Assembly: GCF_030272615.1 (NCBI RefSeq)
Contig: NC_081413.1
Location: 100,664,239 to 100,728,238, forward strand
Length of the DNA stretch: 64,000 nucleotides
Origin: Cryptomeria japonica
Taxonomy: Eukaryota; Streptophyta; Pinopsida; Cupressales; Cupressaceae
Reading direction: 5' to 3'
The notes beneath the pieces were generated by a model. The model had not been told where the DNA came from. It saw nothing but the letters and a program-made list of their open reading frames with translations, and searched no databases. The position numbers and the translations under genes were made by a program. Positions 48,522 through 59,722 of the stretch are shown one piece after another (the first letter of the stretch is position 1; every line of letters starts with the position of its first letter).

Positions 48522-51500
48522 AGATCTACCCAGGCCTCTTTGAGTCTAGTTTGTTGGAACTGTAGAGGCTACCCTTGGAGATGTGGGCCTGGGTTAGGGC
48601 CTATTGCAGAAGGTAGAGACGTTATTTGTCTTGTTGAGACTCATGAACGCGAAGGTTGTAAAACTCCCACGTTCGAAGGTTATTCAAAAATGACAGTGTG
48701 GAACAAAGCAGCTAGCAATGGCAAGGGTCATGGTGGGATATCGGTGTTAGTGAAAGAAAAAGAAGGGCGTCTCATTCAGCTTGAAAAAGAGGACTCCAAT
48801 AAACAGTTTTTATGGTTTAAGATCTCAGAAAATTACAATTTTATTAGGATTGCAACATGTTATTTTGCTCCGCAGGTCTCCAAAACTTACAAGAAATGTG
48901 GTCTTGATAGCAAAGACCCCTTTGCTGCCCTAAATATTGATGTGTTCTCTCAGCTTGGCGAGGTCCTCCTTGTGGGGGATTTCAATGCTAGAACTGCAAG
49001 TGAACAAACTTGCATCTTTAGCTGTAAAGATGATTGTAATCCTATATGGCTCCTAGAAGAAGAAAACCATCAATGGGAGAGAGTGTTAGAAGACACCAAT
49101 GATTGCAACCAATTTGGGGAAGAGTTGCTTACTCTCTATGGCATGTTTGACTTAATTATCTGTAATGGTCTAATTAGATGGACAAATTCCAGCAATTTCA
49201 CTTGCAACACTTACAATGGGGCGAGTGTGGTTGACTACGTTGTTTTTTCGCATAGCCTATGTGAAAAAATCGAAGATATGGTGATTGGTGAACATTTATG
49301 GGACCTCAAATCAGATCACAAACCGATCTATTTAAGTATTGTTTGGGCAGAAAAGAGGTATTATGTGGAAAAAAATCAACCTTCCCTACAACAACATTCA
49401 AAGGGCAAAATTCTTTTGACGCAAGAAAATGCTTGTATCTTCCAAGCTGCTTTGGAGAGACTTCTTAAATGGGAGAAAAAGACATTTCATGATCTCAACA
49501 GTCATAAATTAACAAATCTAATCCATGTGGCCCTCTCAAAATGCAAAAGAACAAAAAACAAAAAATCTGAGACAAATTGTTTCCCAGTGAATGCTTGGTT
49601 TGATGAGGAATGCAAAATGGCTAGAAGAGGTTTAAGAAAGTCAAATAATAAAAAGACTCACATCAAAGCTTACAAACAGATTTTAAAGAAAAAGAAAGCT
49701 GATTTTATGTGTACTAGGAGGGAAGAGTTAATTTTTCTTAGCAAATATAATCCCAAACTTTTTTGGAAAGAGCTGCAATCAAAAAAGAAACAGATTGACA
49801 ATAGTATCACAGCCACTCAATGGTTTGATTATGCTAGGCAACTTTATGAACATGATTTGGAGGTGGCTCCCCCACCCTTGGTCAACATTTCTACCAATCT
49901 TTTCACCGTGCAAGAAATTGAATTGGGTATTAAGAAATTGGGTGTTGGTAAAGCTAAAGACTTAGGTGAACTTCAAGCAGAGTTTCTCAAGTGGGGCATG
50001 AAAGTCCTTGCCCCTCATATTGCAAAAATATTCAATAACATCATTCCTCATGGGTTTCCTAAAGATTGGACTACAAGTCTTGCTATACCTCTTTTCAAAA
50101 GTGGAGATGTCAATAACCCCTCCAACTATAGGACTATAATGATCAATCCTTTGTTTGCTAAGTTATTTGGCAGCATGATAGAAAACAGAATCAACAAATG
50201 GGCAGAAGAAAATCATAAATGTGCAAAAGGCCAAGCTGGTTTCAGACCTAAACATTCCACAGTTGATCATGGTATTACTTTGAGACACATCATTGAAAAA
50301 ACCTGGGAGAAAAAGGAAGATGTATTTTGTTGCTTTGTTGATTTCAAAAAAGCTTTTGACACAGTCCCACATGACAAACTGTGGCACAGAATGGAAGAGC
50401 TTGGTATCCCAGCTCATCTTAGGGCTGCTGTTCATAGGCTTTATGAGGAGGTTAAAGTGAAAATTAGAACTCCTAATGGCATTTCAACTAGTTTTAGGAG
50501 TGATATTGGTGTCAAGCAAGGGTGTCCTCTTTCCCCTACCTTGTTTGGCTTATACATTGACAAACTTGAAGAATGGTTAAACATGCAGAATGGTGATGGT
50601 ATTCAATTGGGTGAATTTGTGATAAGGCTGCTCCTTTATGCTGATGACCTCATTTTGCTTGCTAATTCCGCCCTTGGTTTGCAAGAGCACTTATTTGCCC
50701 TTGAGCGCTTTTGCAATATTGTGGGAATGCAAGTTAATATCAGCAAGATGAAAATCATGGTTTTCTCAAGTAGGAGGAAACAAGAGCAACATAAGTTTTA
50801 CTTTGAAGGCAACATTCTTGAAGAAGTTGCAGATTACAAATACCTTGGAATTGATTTCAACAAGAGTCTTAGTTGGGAAGGTTGCAGGAGGAAGAGAACT
50901 CTAGGCGGCTGGAAGGCACTCTATGCACTTCAAAATAGATGCAGAGAGGTTGAGCTTTAGGATTGGAAAACCATCCAAACACTTTTTAGGCTTTTGGTGT
51001 TGCCGGTTATTCTATATGGTTGTGAAGTTTGGACCAGCAGTACCTTAGATTCTCAATGGAAGCAAATTGAGAGAATTCAAAAATGTTTGATCACAAGCAA
51101 GTTCAAAATTAAAAGCACGGTCCCATATGATATCATGTTAAGTGAAACAGGTGCTGCCCCTATTGAGGCAGCTGCTATGGTGCATCTCATTAGCTATTTA
51201 AAAAGAACCGAGCAAATGGGAGAAGATAGATGGCCTAAGGTTGTTGTCAACGACACTTTGTGCAAAAGGAAGAAGACGTGGATGAAACAAAACATCAAAT
51301 GGTTGAAAAAATGGGATATTTATTTGAACTCATGCCCCACAAACAACAAGGAGATAAAGGTCTTCGTTATGGAAAAGTTTTACAAGAAAAATTGGAGTAT
51401 TGGGTTAGGAAGGAAGAAACAATACTATATTAATGAGTTCAACCCCAATTATGATCATCTTCAAAAAGTCTATATAGGGGCTAATATATCATGGAAGGCT

Positions 51501-51824
51501 AAAATTCTAATCGCACAGCTTAGAACCAACTCTCACCAACTTCGGTGTGAGACCGGGCGGTGGAAAAGGCCAAAAGAGATTTGGGAAGAAAGAGTTTGCC
51601 CGTTTTGCGTCAGCGGGAGTGTGAAAACTGAAAAGCATTTTATCTTGGAGTGTGAAGCACTTAAAGTCAGCCGAGAGAAGTTTGCCAATTTCCTAACTGC
51701 CAGCACATGGTATAACCTGTTCAGCGAGGAGCATATCGTGAAGATGGGTGCTCTCATCATTAGCTTGAATAAGCATAGATCAGACCTTAAAAAACTGATT
51801 CAGCTTGATCAGATTGTCCCATAG
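48516..51824 (+). pseudogene. LINE-C ORF2: endonuclease, reverse transcriptase and zinc finger; one internal stop
   Basis: In the same frame as ORF1, this runs 48516-51824 with a single stop, TAG at 50958-50960. Counting from TTG at 48540: an APE-type endonuclease has Asn7 (CWNCRG), Glu33 (LVETHE), Asp147 and Asn149 (VGDFNA) and SDH at 258-260. The RT has FVDFKKAFD at 599-607, GVKQGCPLSP and YADD at 700-703. Downstream come KYLGI, ILYGCEVW and a terminal CPFC...HFILEC zinc finger near 51597-51651. All catalytic residues I can see are kept, so the 50958 stop is the only obvious lesion; its context (TAG GAT TGG) does not fit CARYYA. First ATG is residue 51, after Asn7 and Glu33. The clade is unresolved; it is not plant L1. 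Confidence 0.85.
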
Positions 51825-51881
51825 GCTATTCTTAGCCTTGTGGCCGTTAAAATTCTTTCTTTCTTTATAAACTCTTATCAA

Positions 51882-51953
51882 TTATAACATCCGATCCCCT
51901 TTATAAACTCTTATCAATTATAACATCCGATCCCCTTTATAAACTCTTATCAA
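51882..51953. repeat. 36-bp tandem repeat, two units, upstream of the host gene
   Basis: Units begin TTATAACATCCGATCCCC at 51882 and 51918, with a partial unit upstream (51864-51881). A related single copy lies at 46837-46862 on the other side of LINE-C. Confidence 0.88.
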
Positions 51954-52176
51954 AAACATTTATAAAATCCATTTTCTATATTTTAAAAAATATTCCGTTT
52001 CTTATCATGTTGCCATATGCCTTTCTCATCATGTTGCCACGTCTCTCATCGAGATGCTGACATTTCTTTTGTAGCATTTTAGCCATTTGAGTTTGGCAAA
52101 CTGTGTGACATGGGTACTGTAGGTTGTGGAAAGATATCGACGTGCTGCAAGCAATGCAAATACAATAATTACAGCT

Positions 52177-52843
52177 ATGCAATTACCAGTTCCAATCTTC
52201 CGGCTTTCTAAATCATCATTTTATTTCCCAAATCAGACTGTGGGTTCTTTCGAATCCCACAGAATAAAACACACCCCCAAATTCCAATTAGCAGCTGAAT
52301 CCTTCATCAAGGTATCAACGGTTGGACCCAATTCGTTGAAGCCCACAAAGACATTTCATTCTTATCCTCCAAGAGCACTCAACATGTCACAGCAATCGGA
52401 AAAAGTGCCTGACACAGAAGGAAGCGATGGTGAAACTGAAGTGCAGCAGTTAACTCCACATGACCAGTGGGACTGGAACTCGCGACATCACTGGAAACAC
52501 TGGCATGGGCTCTGGAGCATGTGGCAGCCCACAGAGAGCCCACAAATTGCCAAGATTTATAAGTCTGTGAGGTCTCTGTGGCCTGTGGATAAGGACCGTG
52601 TGCATTTGTATCACAGGAATCAATGGTATGAGAGCAGTGGAGAGGGTCCTGATATTAATTGGGAGGGAGGACCCTGGGCCATGTATGAATTCAAGCACAG
52701 CCTGCAAGATGGTATTTGGCATCCTAATTCTATTGACCATAGAATTATTCAGTTTCCTAATGGAGATCTTGGTTGGGTGCAGCTGGCTCTCAAGCCCAAT
52801 GATCCCAAATCTGTTGTTTTCAACGAGATGCATTTCATGGCAT
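52177..52843 (+). CDS. First exon of a host gene: putative plastid-targeted protein
   Basis: This is the only sequence that looks like an ordinary nuclear gene. The frame is open from 52126; I prefer the ATG at 52177 because what follows (MQLPVPIFRLSKSSFYFP) is a Ser/basic-rich, acid-poor N-terminus like a plastid transit peptide. The mature part is Trp-rich: QWDWNSRHHWKHWHGLWSMW, then WYESSGEGPDINWEGGPW and LGWVQLALKPNDPKSVVFNE. It resembles the calycin-like plastid/cyanobacterial proteins of the DUF3598 kind, though I cannot confirm the family. The exon ends at GTGAGT (52844), leaving one base of a codon; later exons are not certain in the window. Function is unknown. LINE-C lies about 300 bp upstream and may have changed the promoter. 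Confidence 0.65.
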
Positions 52844-53269
52844 GTGAGTTGAGTTGTCTTACTATAAATTGTTTTTTTAGGCTTGTCTCTTTAGGCTGTT
52901 CAGATTGATTGCTTAATAATGAGTACCCATTATGGTTGGATACTGTAGTATGTGCCCCACCGTTCCAAGATAATTAATTCTTCAGTTATTTATTCACATC
53001 ATCACGGCATAACATGTCAGCTAGGATTGAAAAGTAGAACAGAATGGTATATGTTTGTTATAAACAAGTGAAGATTACACTCATTTATAGAGCAGTGATG
53101 AATTGTTTAATTGCCACAAAGAAACTTAAATAGGAAAACTATCAAACCAATCAGTGTTGACTTATAGGACATACAAACATTAATAGTTATATTTCCCCAT
53201 TTTATAGGGATTACAGTTAAAGTAGGCATTTCTCTAAAAATTTCAAACTTCTCTTGTTCAAGTGTTCCG

Positions 53270-56200
53270 GTGGGAATATCTACTTGCTGGTTTGTAGTGA
53301 GACAATACTTGAGTTGTACACTGTCATCTTTCACATGATATCAAATCAAATGAAAATTTATGTTGAGATGTTTGGTTTGGTCATGGAAAATTGGAATTTT
53401 TCCATTTTGATTGCAAAAGTATTGTCAACTAGATGAGCACTTGAGGAAGCTTGTTGTTCCTACAAATCTTTAAGAATCTTTCTGAGCCATAATATTTCCC
53501 TAATTGCTTTGGAAGCTGACATATATTTTCCTTCTGCTGAGGAAAGCATTGGCACTAACCGCTTCTTAGATTTCAAAAAAATGACTACTGAGCCTAGATG
53601 CAGAAGGAAACTTAAAATAGATTTTCCATCTTCCAGTCACTTTTATAATCAAAATCTGAATATTCAACTAATGTGAAATCTCTTGCCTTCAAGTATTTGA
53701 ATCAAGGTCAGATTTCAATTCAGATATTGAAGAACTCTCTTTACTCCTGCCCAATGGTTTTCTATAGGTTGTTTCATGAATCTAGACAAAATTCCAATAG
53801 CAAAATAAAATTTTGGTCATGTTGCATAAATCAGACTTTGAACAAGCTGCCTATACTTACTTGCATCAACAAATGCTACAGTATGATCTGATTTGAGTTT
53901 CAAACTTTGCTCCAAAGGAGTATTTAGCGGCTTTTAGCCCAACATTCCAAATCTGCTTGTATGTTCACCAATATATTTTTCTTGGATGATGAAGATATAC
54001 TTGTTTTTGAATCACTTCAATACCCAAATACTAAAATAGTGATGATGGTATCCCAAGTTAGTCATTTCAAACCCTTTCTTCAATTCTTTTTTCATAGTCA
54101 CAATGCACCTTTCATTGTTACTAGTTATGAACAAATCATTCACATAAACTACTAGATATACAACTTTTTTGATGAAAAGAGCTGCATCATCAAATTCAAA
54201 GTGCTTGAAATTCATCTTCTAGAGGTGCTTGGGGATTTTTTTGTACCATACTCTTTGGGCTTGCTTCAAACCATACAACAATTTGATAAGCTTGTATGCA
54301 TGGTGTTCTTGACCATTAACTACATATCCTTTGAGTAATAAGCTCTATTTCCTTGAGATCACTATTAAAGAATATAGTTTTCACATCCATTTGATGAACC
54401 TTCTACCTATTTTATGCTAGCAGGGCCAACAAAGTATGAATGATAGTCCACTCCGCTATAGGTGCAAAGGTTTCTTAATAACCTATTGTTTGTAAAGTAA
54501 GTCAATTGCTTTATACTTGTTTTGAAAGACCTACTTGCAGCTAATAGGCTTACAACATTATGGAGGATCAACCAACTCCCATGTTCCATTTTTTGAAAGA
54601 GCATCATACTCAATTTGCAAAGCCTTCTTCCACACATAACCATTTTTAGCTTCTTTAAAGGAAGTTGGTTTTGAGACTATTGTTATATGTGATCCATTCA
54701 ATAAAATTAGTTAACTTCTTCATTGGATTGAGCCTATTGTCTTGCCTTGCATAAACATCTTATTTCTCTCTTGCCAATTTCATCAAGTCTCAATTTTTTT
54801 AGATTTTGTTGGACTTGTTTTGCCTATTTTTGTGAATAACTAGGTTGAATTATTGGTGGTGCTTCCACTTCTTGATTGAAAGCTTCAGCATGCTCCGACT
54901 ATTGTTGTGTAGTTTTGTGAGAAAGCTTCATCATGCTCCGACAATTGTTATGTAGTTTTGTGAATCCCATTTTCATTCAAAGAAGTTTGAAAGTCTTCAT
55001 GAGATGTTTTAAAAAAAATCATGAGAGGGGATTTCTTCTTCAACATCCAAGAAAAAAATTCCAAATTTGGCTCCAAATTACTTATCCCCTCACCCCCACC
55101 ACCTCCACCTCCTCTCTCAAAGTGAGGAATCCTGCAATGATGTGATTTCCATGGGACAATTTTTTTGCAAATTTTTCAAGATGTTGTAACTAACATTCAA
55201 CATTAACAATATTTTTGGATGTTTCACAAAACATAACATCACAAGCGATAAGAAATTTCTTATTGGTTGCATCATACAATCTATATTCGTTTGAAGATTT
55301 AGAATATCTTAGAAAGATACATTTATGACTTCAGTGATTCACTTACTTTTTTTTCCACCTTGGGAGTCAAAGCATGACAAGTGGAGCCAAAAATATTAAG
55401 ATGTTGAACAGATGGAGGATGACCATATCAAACTTCATATGAAGTTGCTTGGTGGAGAGAAAATGAAGGGGATCTTTGTGTAAATAAATAGCTATTTTTA
55501 TTTTATTTTTTTTGTTGCGCCAGGGGTATCCCCACCCAGCCCAATGCCCAACCTAAATTACCTTGGACTTGCCTATTGCCAAGTTGGGGTTCAAGGAGTG
55601 AGCTGAGGCGAGACTAATCCCCTAGGGATGTACCAAGCCACCCGCAAGCCAAGTGCATCGGGTGAGTCCAGGCCTTGGAGTTGAACCTAAGACCAATGGG
55701 GATCGATAGCTATTTTTGTTGCTTCAGCCCAAAAATGCAGCTCAATTCCTTTGAAATATAACATTGCCCTAACCATATTCATGACAATTCTATTCATTCT
55801 TTCAACAACAGCATTTTGTTGGTGAGTACTTGGAACAATGAGATTGTGCATCCTGTCATTGTGAATTGTCATTCTTTCAACAACAGCATTTTGTTGGTGA
55901 GTACTTGGAACAGTGAGATTGTGTTTTCACATTTTGACTAAAGGAATTCTCCTGTCATTGTCTACTCAAAGAGTGTTAATTGGAGTTTGGACTTTATTTT
56001 TAATTATAATACAAAATTTCTTAAAAGTTTTAAAAGATTGAAATTTCTTCTCATTAGTGAACAATATGAAATATGACAACCTCCAGCAAAAGTTACTGAG
56101 AAGGGCCCACACAAGTCAGAGTGAATAAGCTATAACTTTGTTTTGCGCTCACCAAGTCGGACTAGGGAAAAGATCTTTATGTTGTTGGTCAGAATGCAAG

Positions 56201-57060
56201 CTTCATATTTTTCAAATGTCTTGGGCAATGTGGGCAAGCCTACAACAACATTCTTTTGTATGATCCAAATTGCGTTATAATTAACATGCCTAAATCTTGA
56301 ATGCCATAAATGATCAGCAGAAAAAGACATTTTTTCAATAAGGTAAGCAAAGCTCCTTGAAATAGCTGAACCTCCTTTAAGTTTTAATAACTCTCCATCT
56401 TTCCAATTGGTAAATGTGACTTGATTATTTGACTTATTTTTAACTACCTCAATCTATAAATGGAGTGACCTTGTTGACGAATCGACTTTAGTGACAACAA
56501 GTTACATTGCAATTGAGCAAGATATTGTATATTGTGAAGTACAAAATCTGAAAGTCCTGACAATTTGAGCTAAATGTTTCCTTTTCTAATAGGCTTGAGA
56601 TTCACTTAATCTCCCAAATAGACAGGACTACAAACATCTTCATGAAATTCTTCAAAATAGTCATGTTGAAATGCCATATGTTGTGTGGCCCTAGTATCTA
56701 ACATCCAAGCATCATACCGTGCTTCATTCACTGAAATATAATTGGTAGAACTGATATATAAAGCACAAATTCATCATGATCATGACAACATTCAAAGTGG
56801 TCTACATTTGATGTTTTATCATCAGAATTGATTGTATCTTTTATTAAAAAGATTTAACTATCTTATCTCATGATATTTTGCATTCATGAACTTCATGGGC
56901 ATCTTTTCAACCACATCATCTGCAATACAAGTGTTTTATGATTTTGTTTGAGAGAAATCTCTATTTTATCCCATGATACTTTGCATTCACGAGCTTCATG
57001 CCTGCCTTTTCGACCACACCATTTACAATACAAGTATTGTCTATAAAACTCATCTTTCGA
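53270..57060 (-). pseudogene. copia-2 gag-pol remnants
   Basis: Readable pieces on the minus strand include a knuckle-like CKWCGRKGRHEAREC (near 57010) and a protease WMLDTRATQHM (near 56690, DTG changed to DTR). Next come HLWHSRFRHVNYNAI (56130-56330) and an integrase end QQNAVVERMNRIVMNMVRAML with FWAEA (55687-55872). The RT is VYLVVYVNDLFITSNNE (54012-54215; YVDD changed to YVND). RNase H is SSAEGKYMSASKAIREILWL (near 53520). Many stops and shifts lie between them. A 54-bp stretch around CAACAGCATTTTGTTGGTGAG is duplicated at 55796-55850 and 55872-55925. All enzymes are certainly dead. Confidence 0.8.
55500..55705 (-). mobile_element. SINE-like retroposon in the copia-2 integrase
   Basis: A 206-bp segment is flanked by the perfect 12-bp repeat atagctattttt (55488-55499 and 55706-55717). 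On the minus strand it ends in an A-rich tail (AACAAAAAAAATAAAAT) and starts with TTAGGTTCAACTCC, close to a pol III B box (GGTTCGANTCC), with no clear A box, so it is probably 5'-truncated. Removing it rejoins AEATKIAI with the following integrase sequence. Confidence 0.72.
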
Positions 57061-57129
57061 AAGTAATATCTCACCAGCCAGTATTACACTAGATTGTATT
57101 TTACTACTTTGATTCTTTACACAACAAAT

Positions 57130-57800
57130 TTATTTCCTTAATTCTCCTGCTTTAATTCAAATGGTTAAAAGCACAGAAGGTAAATAAAAATACCTCTGTT
57201 ACTGCATTCTTTGAATCAGAAACAAATAAATACAAATTCTGGTGAAAAAGCAGCAAAATTTAATACTGGAATTCTATATGCCTCTTGCTTTTACAAATAT
57301 ATTGCTGCAATTTGGTATCTTCAAACTCCAAAGAGATGTGTTTGGATGCTGAGTGTTTGGGTAGGGCAGAGAATACAAATGCCTATTAGCAGAAATAAAA
57401 ATGTTTCTGTATTCTCCTTTCTTGAAATCTAGAACTTTTTGGCTGCAAAATCCCCAAATTCCTGAAGCATTGTTTTCTTTGTATCTGTTTGCTTCAGGTG
57501 GATAACAACAAAAAAATAGAATATTTATTGTGTGATTTGAGCTTCTGGATTTGACTGTGTGTTTCTTTTTACATCAACATTTCAAATCATACTCTATAAT
57601 AGAATATTTATTATCGCTGGTAACCAGAGTGTTATGGCAGTGGCTAGGATCATAAGTACAGAAATTGCTAATTACTGCCCCTATGCATTTCCGACAATTT
57701 CTCCTGTGACATGACAGTGATTTATTTATTGTTTCTTTTGCAAAATCTCAAATTCAGCTGCAATATTTGAATGCTTCGATTTCCTGTACTCTAATACGAC
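57130..57800. other. Unassigned sequence, possibly host intron
   Basis: No gag, LTR or gene is recognisable, although copia-2 gag would be expected here. It may be unrelated intron sequence or a third, unrecognised insertion. Confidence 0.4.
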
Positions 57801-58186
57801 TGTTAGGTTAGGAAAGAAGAACAGAATGGAATAAATTTGTTATAATCAAATGAATAATAACATTCTTATTTATAGGGCAGTGAAGAACAGTTTAATTGCC
57901 AAAAATAACTAAAATAGAAAAACTACCAACACTGTCTTTGTTAACCAATATGATTAACCCATTAAAAATTAATATTTAAATAAGAATAACACTCAATCCA
58001 TATCAACCTTTTCAGTTTATTTTCTAAAGTTTTCAAATTTTCTTTAGTGGCAGTTTAGATGTAAATTTTTCCAATGCATACGATTATTTCCCCACAAAAT
58101 ATTTCCAAAATTGTAGCCACCACGAGCCATTGAAAATTAATACTTCGCTTTTGTATCTAAAGCTCTGACAGGTGAATTAATTAAAT

Positions 58187-58289
58187 AAGTCGTTTGGAAC
58201 AAAAGCAATAAATGCAAAGTTCTCTTTGAAGCTGCAATTATTTAGACAAAAGAGAACTTTGCATTTGTTGCTTTTGCTCCAAACAACTT
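58187..58289. repeat. Inverted repeat of a gag segment
   Basis: Arms 58187-58226 and 58250-58289 match in about 37 of 40 bases, with a 23-bp spacer, and weaker pairing extends to about 58170 and 58305. Both arms encode the NKxFGxKAxNAKFS segment of copia Gag, in opposite directions. Confidence 0.85.
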
Positions 58290-58622
58290 GTTTAATTCAT
58301 CCCAAATTTCTTTAGATAATTTTTCTAAATCAACATGATATAATTCTGAATCTGAAAGAGCAAGACCAATAATGGACTTGACTTTCTCATTTCTACTTTC
58401 CCAATCAATCCTCTTTTTAGCATCTGTAGGTACTGCTTCAGTGCCATTAACTATATCCCATGAACTTTTGTTCATCAACTTCATTTGTATTTTCACCTTC
58501 CATGAGTGAAAATTATGGCCATTATAATTTTCTTTAAGTTGCTGAATCATGGGATTTTTCAGGCGATTCTGGGTACAAAACATACCAAAATCGGTTCTGA
58601 AACGAATCTCCTGTGGGTGCAT
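58242..58622 (-). pseudogene. Copia gag N-terminal fragment
   Basis: A 126-codon frame reads NYNGHNFHSWKVKIQMKLM, WDIVNGTEAVP and EIWDELNKLFGAKATNAKF. This is the standard N-terminal Gag module of plant copia elements (DUF4219/UBN2 type). It ends abruptly at an inverted repeat where the same gag segment reappears on the plus strand. It lies outside the two copia-2 LTRs, so it may belong to another copy. Confidence 0.75.
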
Positions 58623-58882
58623 CCGAGGTTCGTGTTTTTAGATGCTGAAATGTTTAGTGATTCTAGTTTGATCTTTTTGATATTTTTAAGACCTACAGTG
58701 CTGATTAGTGAACTCAGAACTTATCTATCATGAGATTCTAGTTTGATCTTTTTGATATCGAAAACAGAATTTGAACTAGTATGGTATGTTCAAAATTTGA
58801 AATTTATAATGATTTTGTTTATCATATGTATTGGTATATGACATTCTAAACTTAATCCTATTTTTTAGCTACATATACATTC

Positions 58883-58929
58883 ATATATGTATGTATGTAT
58901 GTATGTATGTATATGTATGTATGTATGTG

Positions 58930-58963
<34 letters not shown>

Positions 58964-59009
58964 TGTATGTATGATTATACATATATATACATATGTATGT
59001 ATATATATT
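58883..59009. repeat. ATGT microsatellite
   Basis: An imperfect (ATGT)n run of about 125 bp with ATAT interruptions. The remainder of 58623-59722 is AT-rich and shows no gene; frames across the repeat are artefacts. Confidence 0.93.
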
Positions 59010-59722
59010 TTATTTTTGTATGAACGTTCGAAAAACATACCCAACCCCCAAAAAAAATTCTGCCGTACCAGCATTTCGTATCCATGTACCCATTCCCATT
59101 CCCGTACCCAAATCTTATCTGACATTCTAATAGAATTATGATGGAATGATAAGCTAGTTTAAGTACTGTGCACAGAAGGGATGAATTTCTGAACTTCTAA
59201 GGTTAATAGGTCCAAACTCCAAAGTCGGTAATTTTATCAATGTTATCATCCAAATAAAAGTACTGCTAAGAGAAATAAATCTTTAGGTTGATGTGTTAGC
59301 ATCATGTTGTTGAGAATCAATGAAACATTGGTACAGAGAAAACTTGGTGAGCTATTTTTGATTCAGAATTAGACTTTGTGAAAAAACTCAGGTCAAATCT
59401 TTGCAATACTATTGCAATTTAAAAAATATACACTAAAAAAAAATTTATAATGACTTTTTTGAAAAGTTGATTTTGGAAATGGATCTAACAAATGCCTGTT
59501 CAACATGCTCCTCAATTGAAATTCACATAGAAGTAATATATTACCATATTCATTCATTCACACATCTCTATTGTTATATTTATCATGTATGTAGTGGATT
59601 TGAATATCCCATTCATTGTAAATGTATTGTAATTTCCAATTTGATGGACAAGTTTATGCAGGATAGTTTATTTTAATTTTGATATTATGCCTATGACACT
59701 AATATTGCTATCTTTCTTTTAC

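Larger units (their letters stand above)
46863..51881 (+). mobile_element. LINE-C: nearly intact non-LTR retrotransposon of a non-L1 type
   Basis: A 318-bp leader is followed by ORF1 (444 codons), one stop codon, ORF2 (about 1,095 codons with one internal stop) and a short 3' UTR rich in TTCTTTC. Copies of a 26-bp word (one mismatch) lie directly outside at 46837-46862 and 51882-51907 and could be the TSD. However, a third copy at 51918-51943 shows the word was also part of a local repeat. ORF1 has the coiled-coil plus RRM plan of animal-type LINE ORF1 proteins, not the CCHC plan of LINE-A. ORF2 motifs (CCFVDFKKAFDTV, GVKQGCPLSP, YADD) also differ from LINE-A. Confidence 0.85.
53015..57966 (-). 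mobile_element. copia-2: old copia element with very short LTRs, in the gene's first intron
   Basis: On the minus strand, order is protease, GAG-pre-integrase, integrase, RT, RNase H, all heavily mutated. Similar sequences at 53015-53180 and 57801-57966 (TGTYAG...GAAAGWAGAACAGAATGG) are read as the two LTRs, about 170 bp each. The 3' LTR start follows a purine-rich AAAATGGGGAAATATAAC. The right LTR is poorly conserved at its inner end, and 57130-57800 shows no gag, so the boundaries on that side are uncertain. Confidence 0.6.

Noticed and set aside
50958-50960. A second programmed readthrough stop in LINE-C ORF2
   Set aside because: The context is TAG GAT TGG, which does not fit CARYYA; a simple nonsense mutation is more likely.
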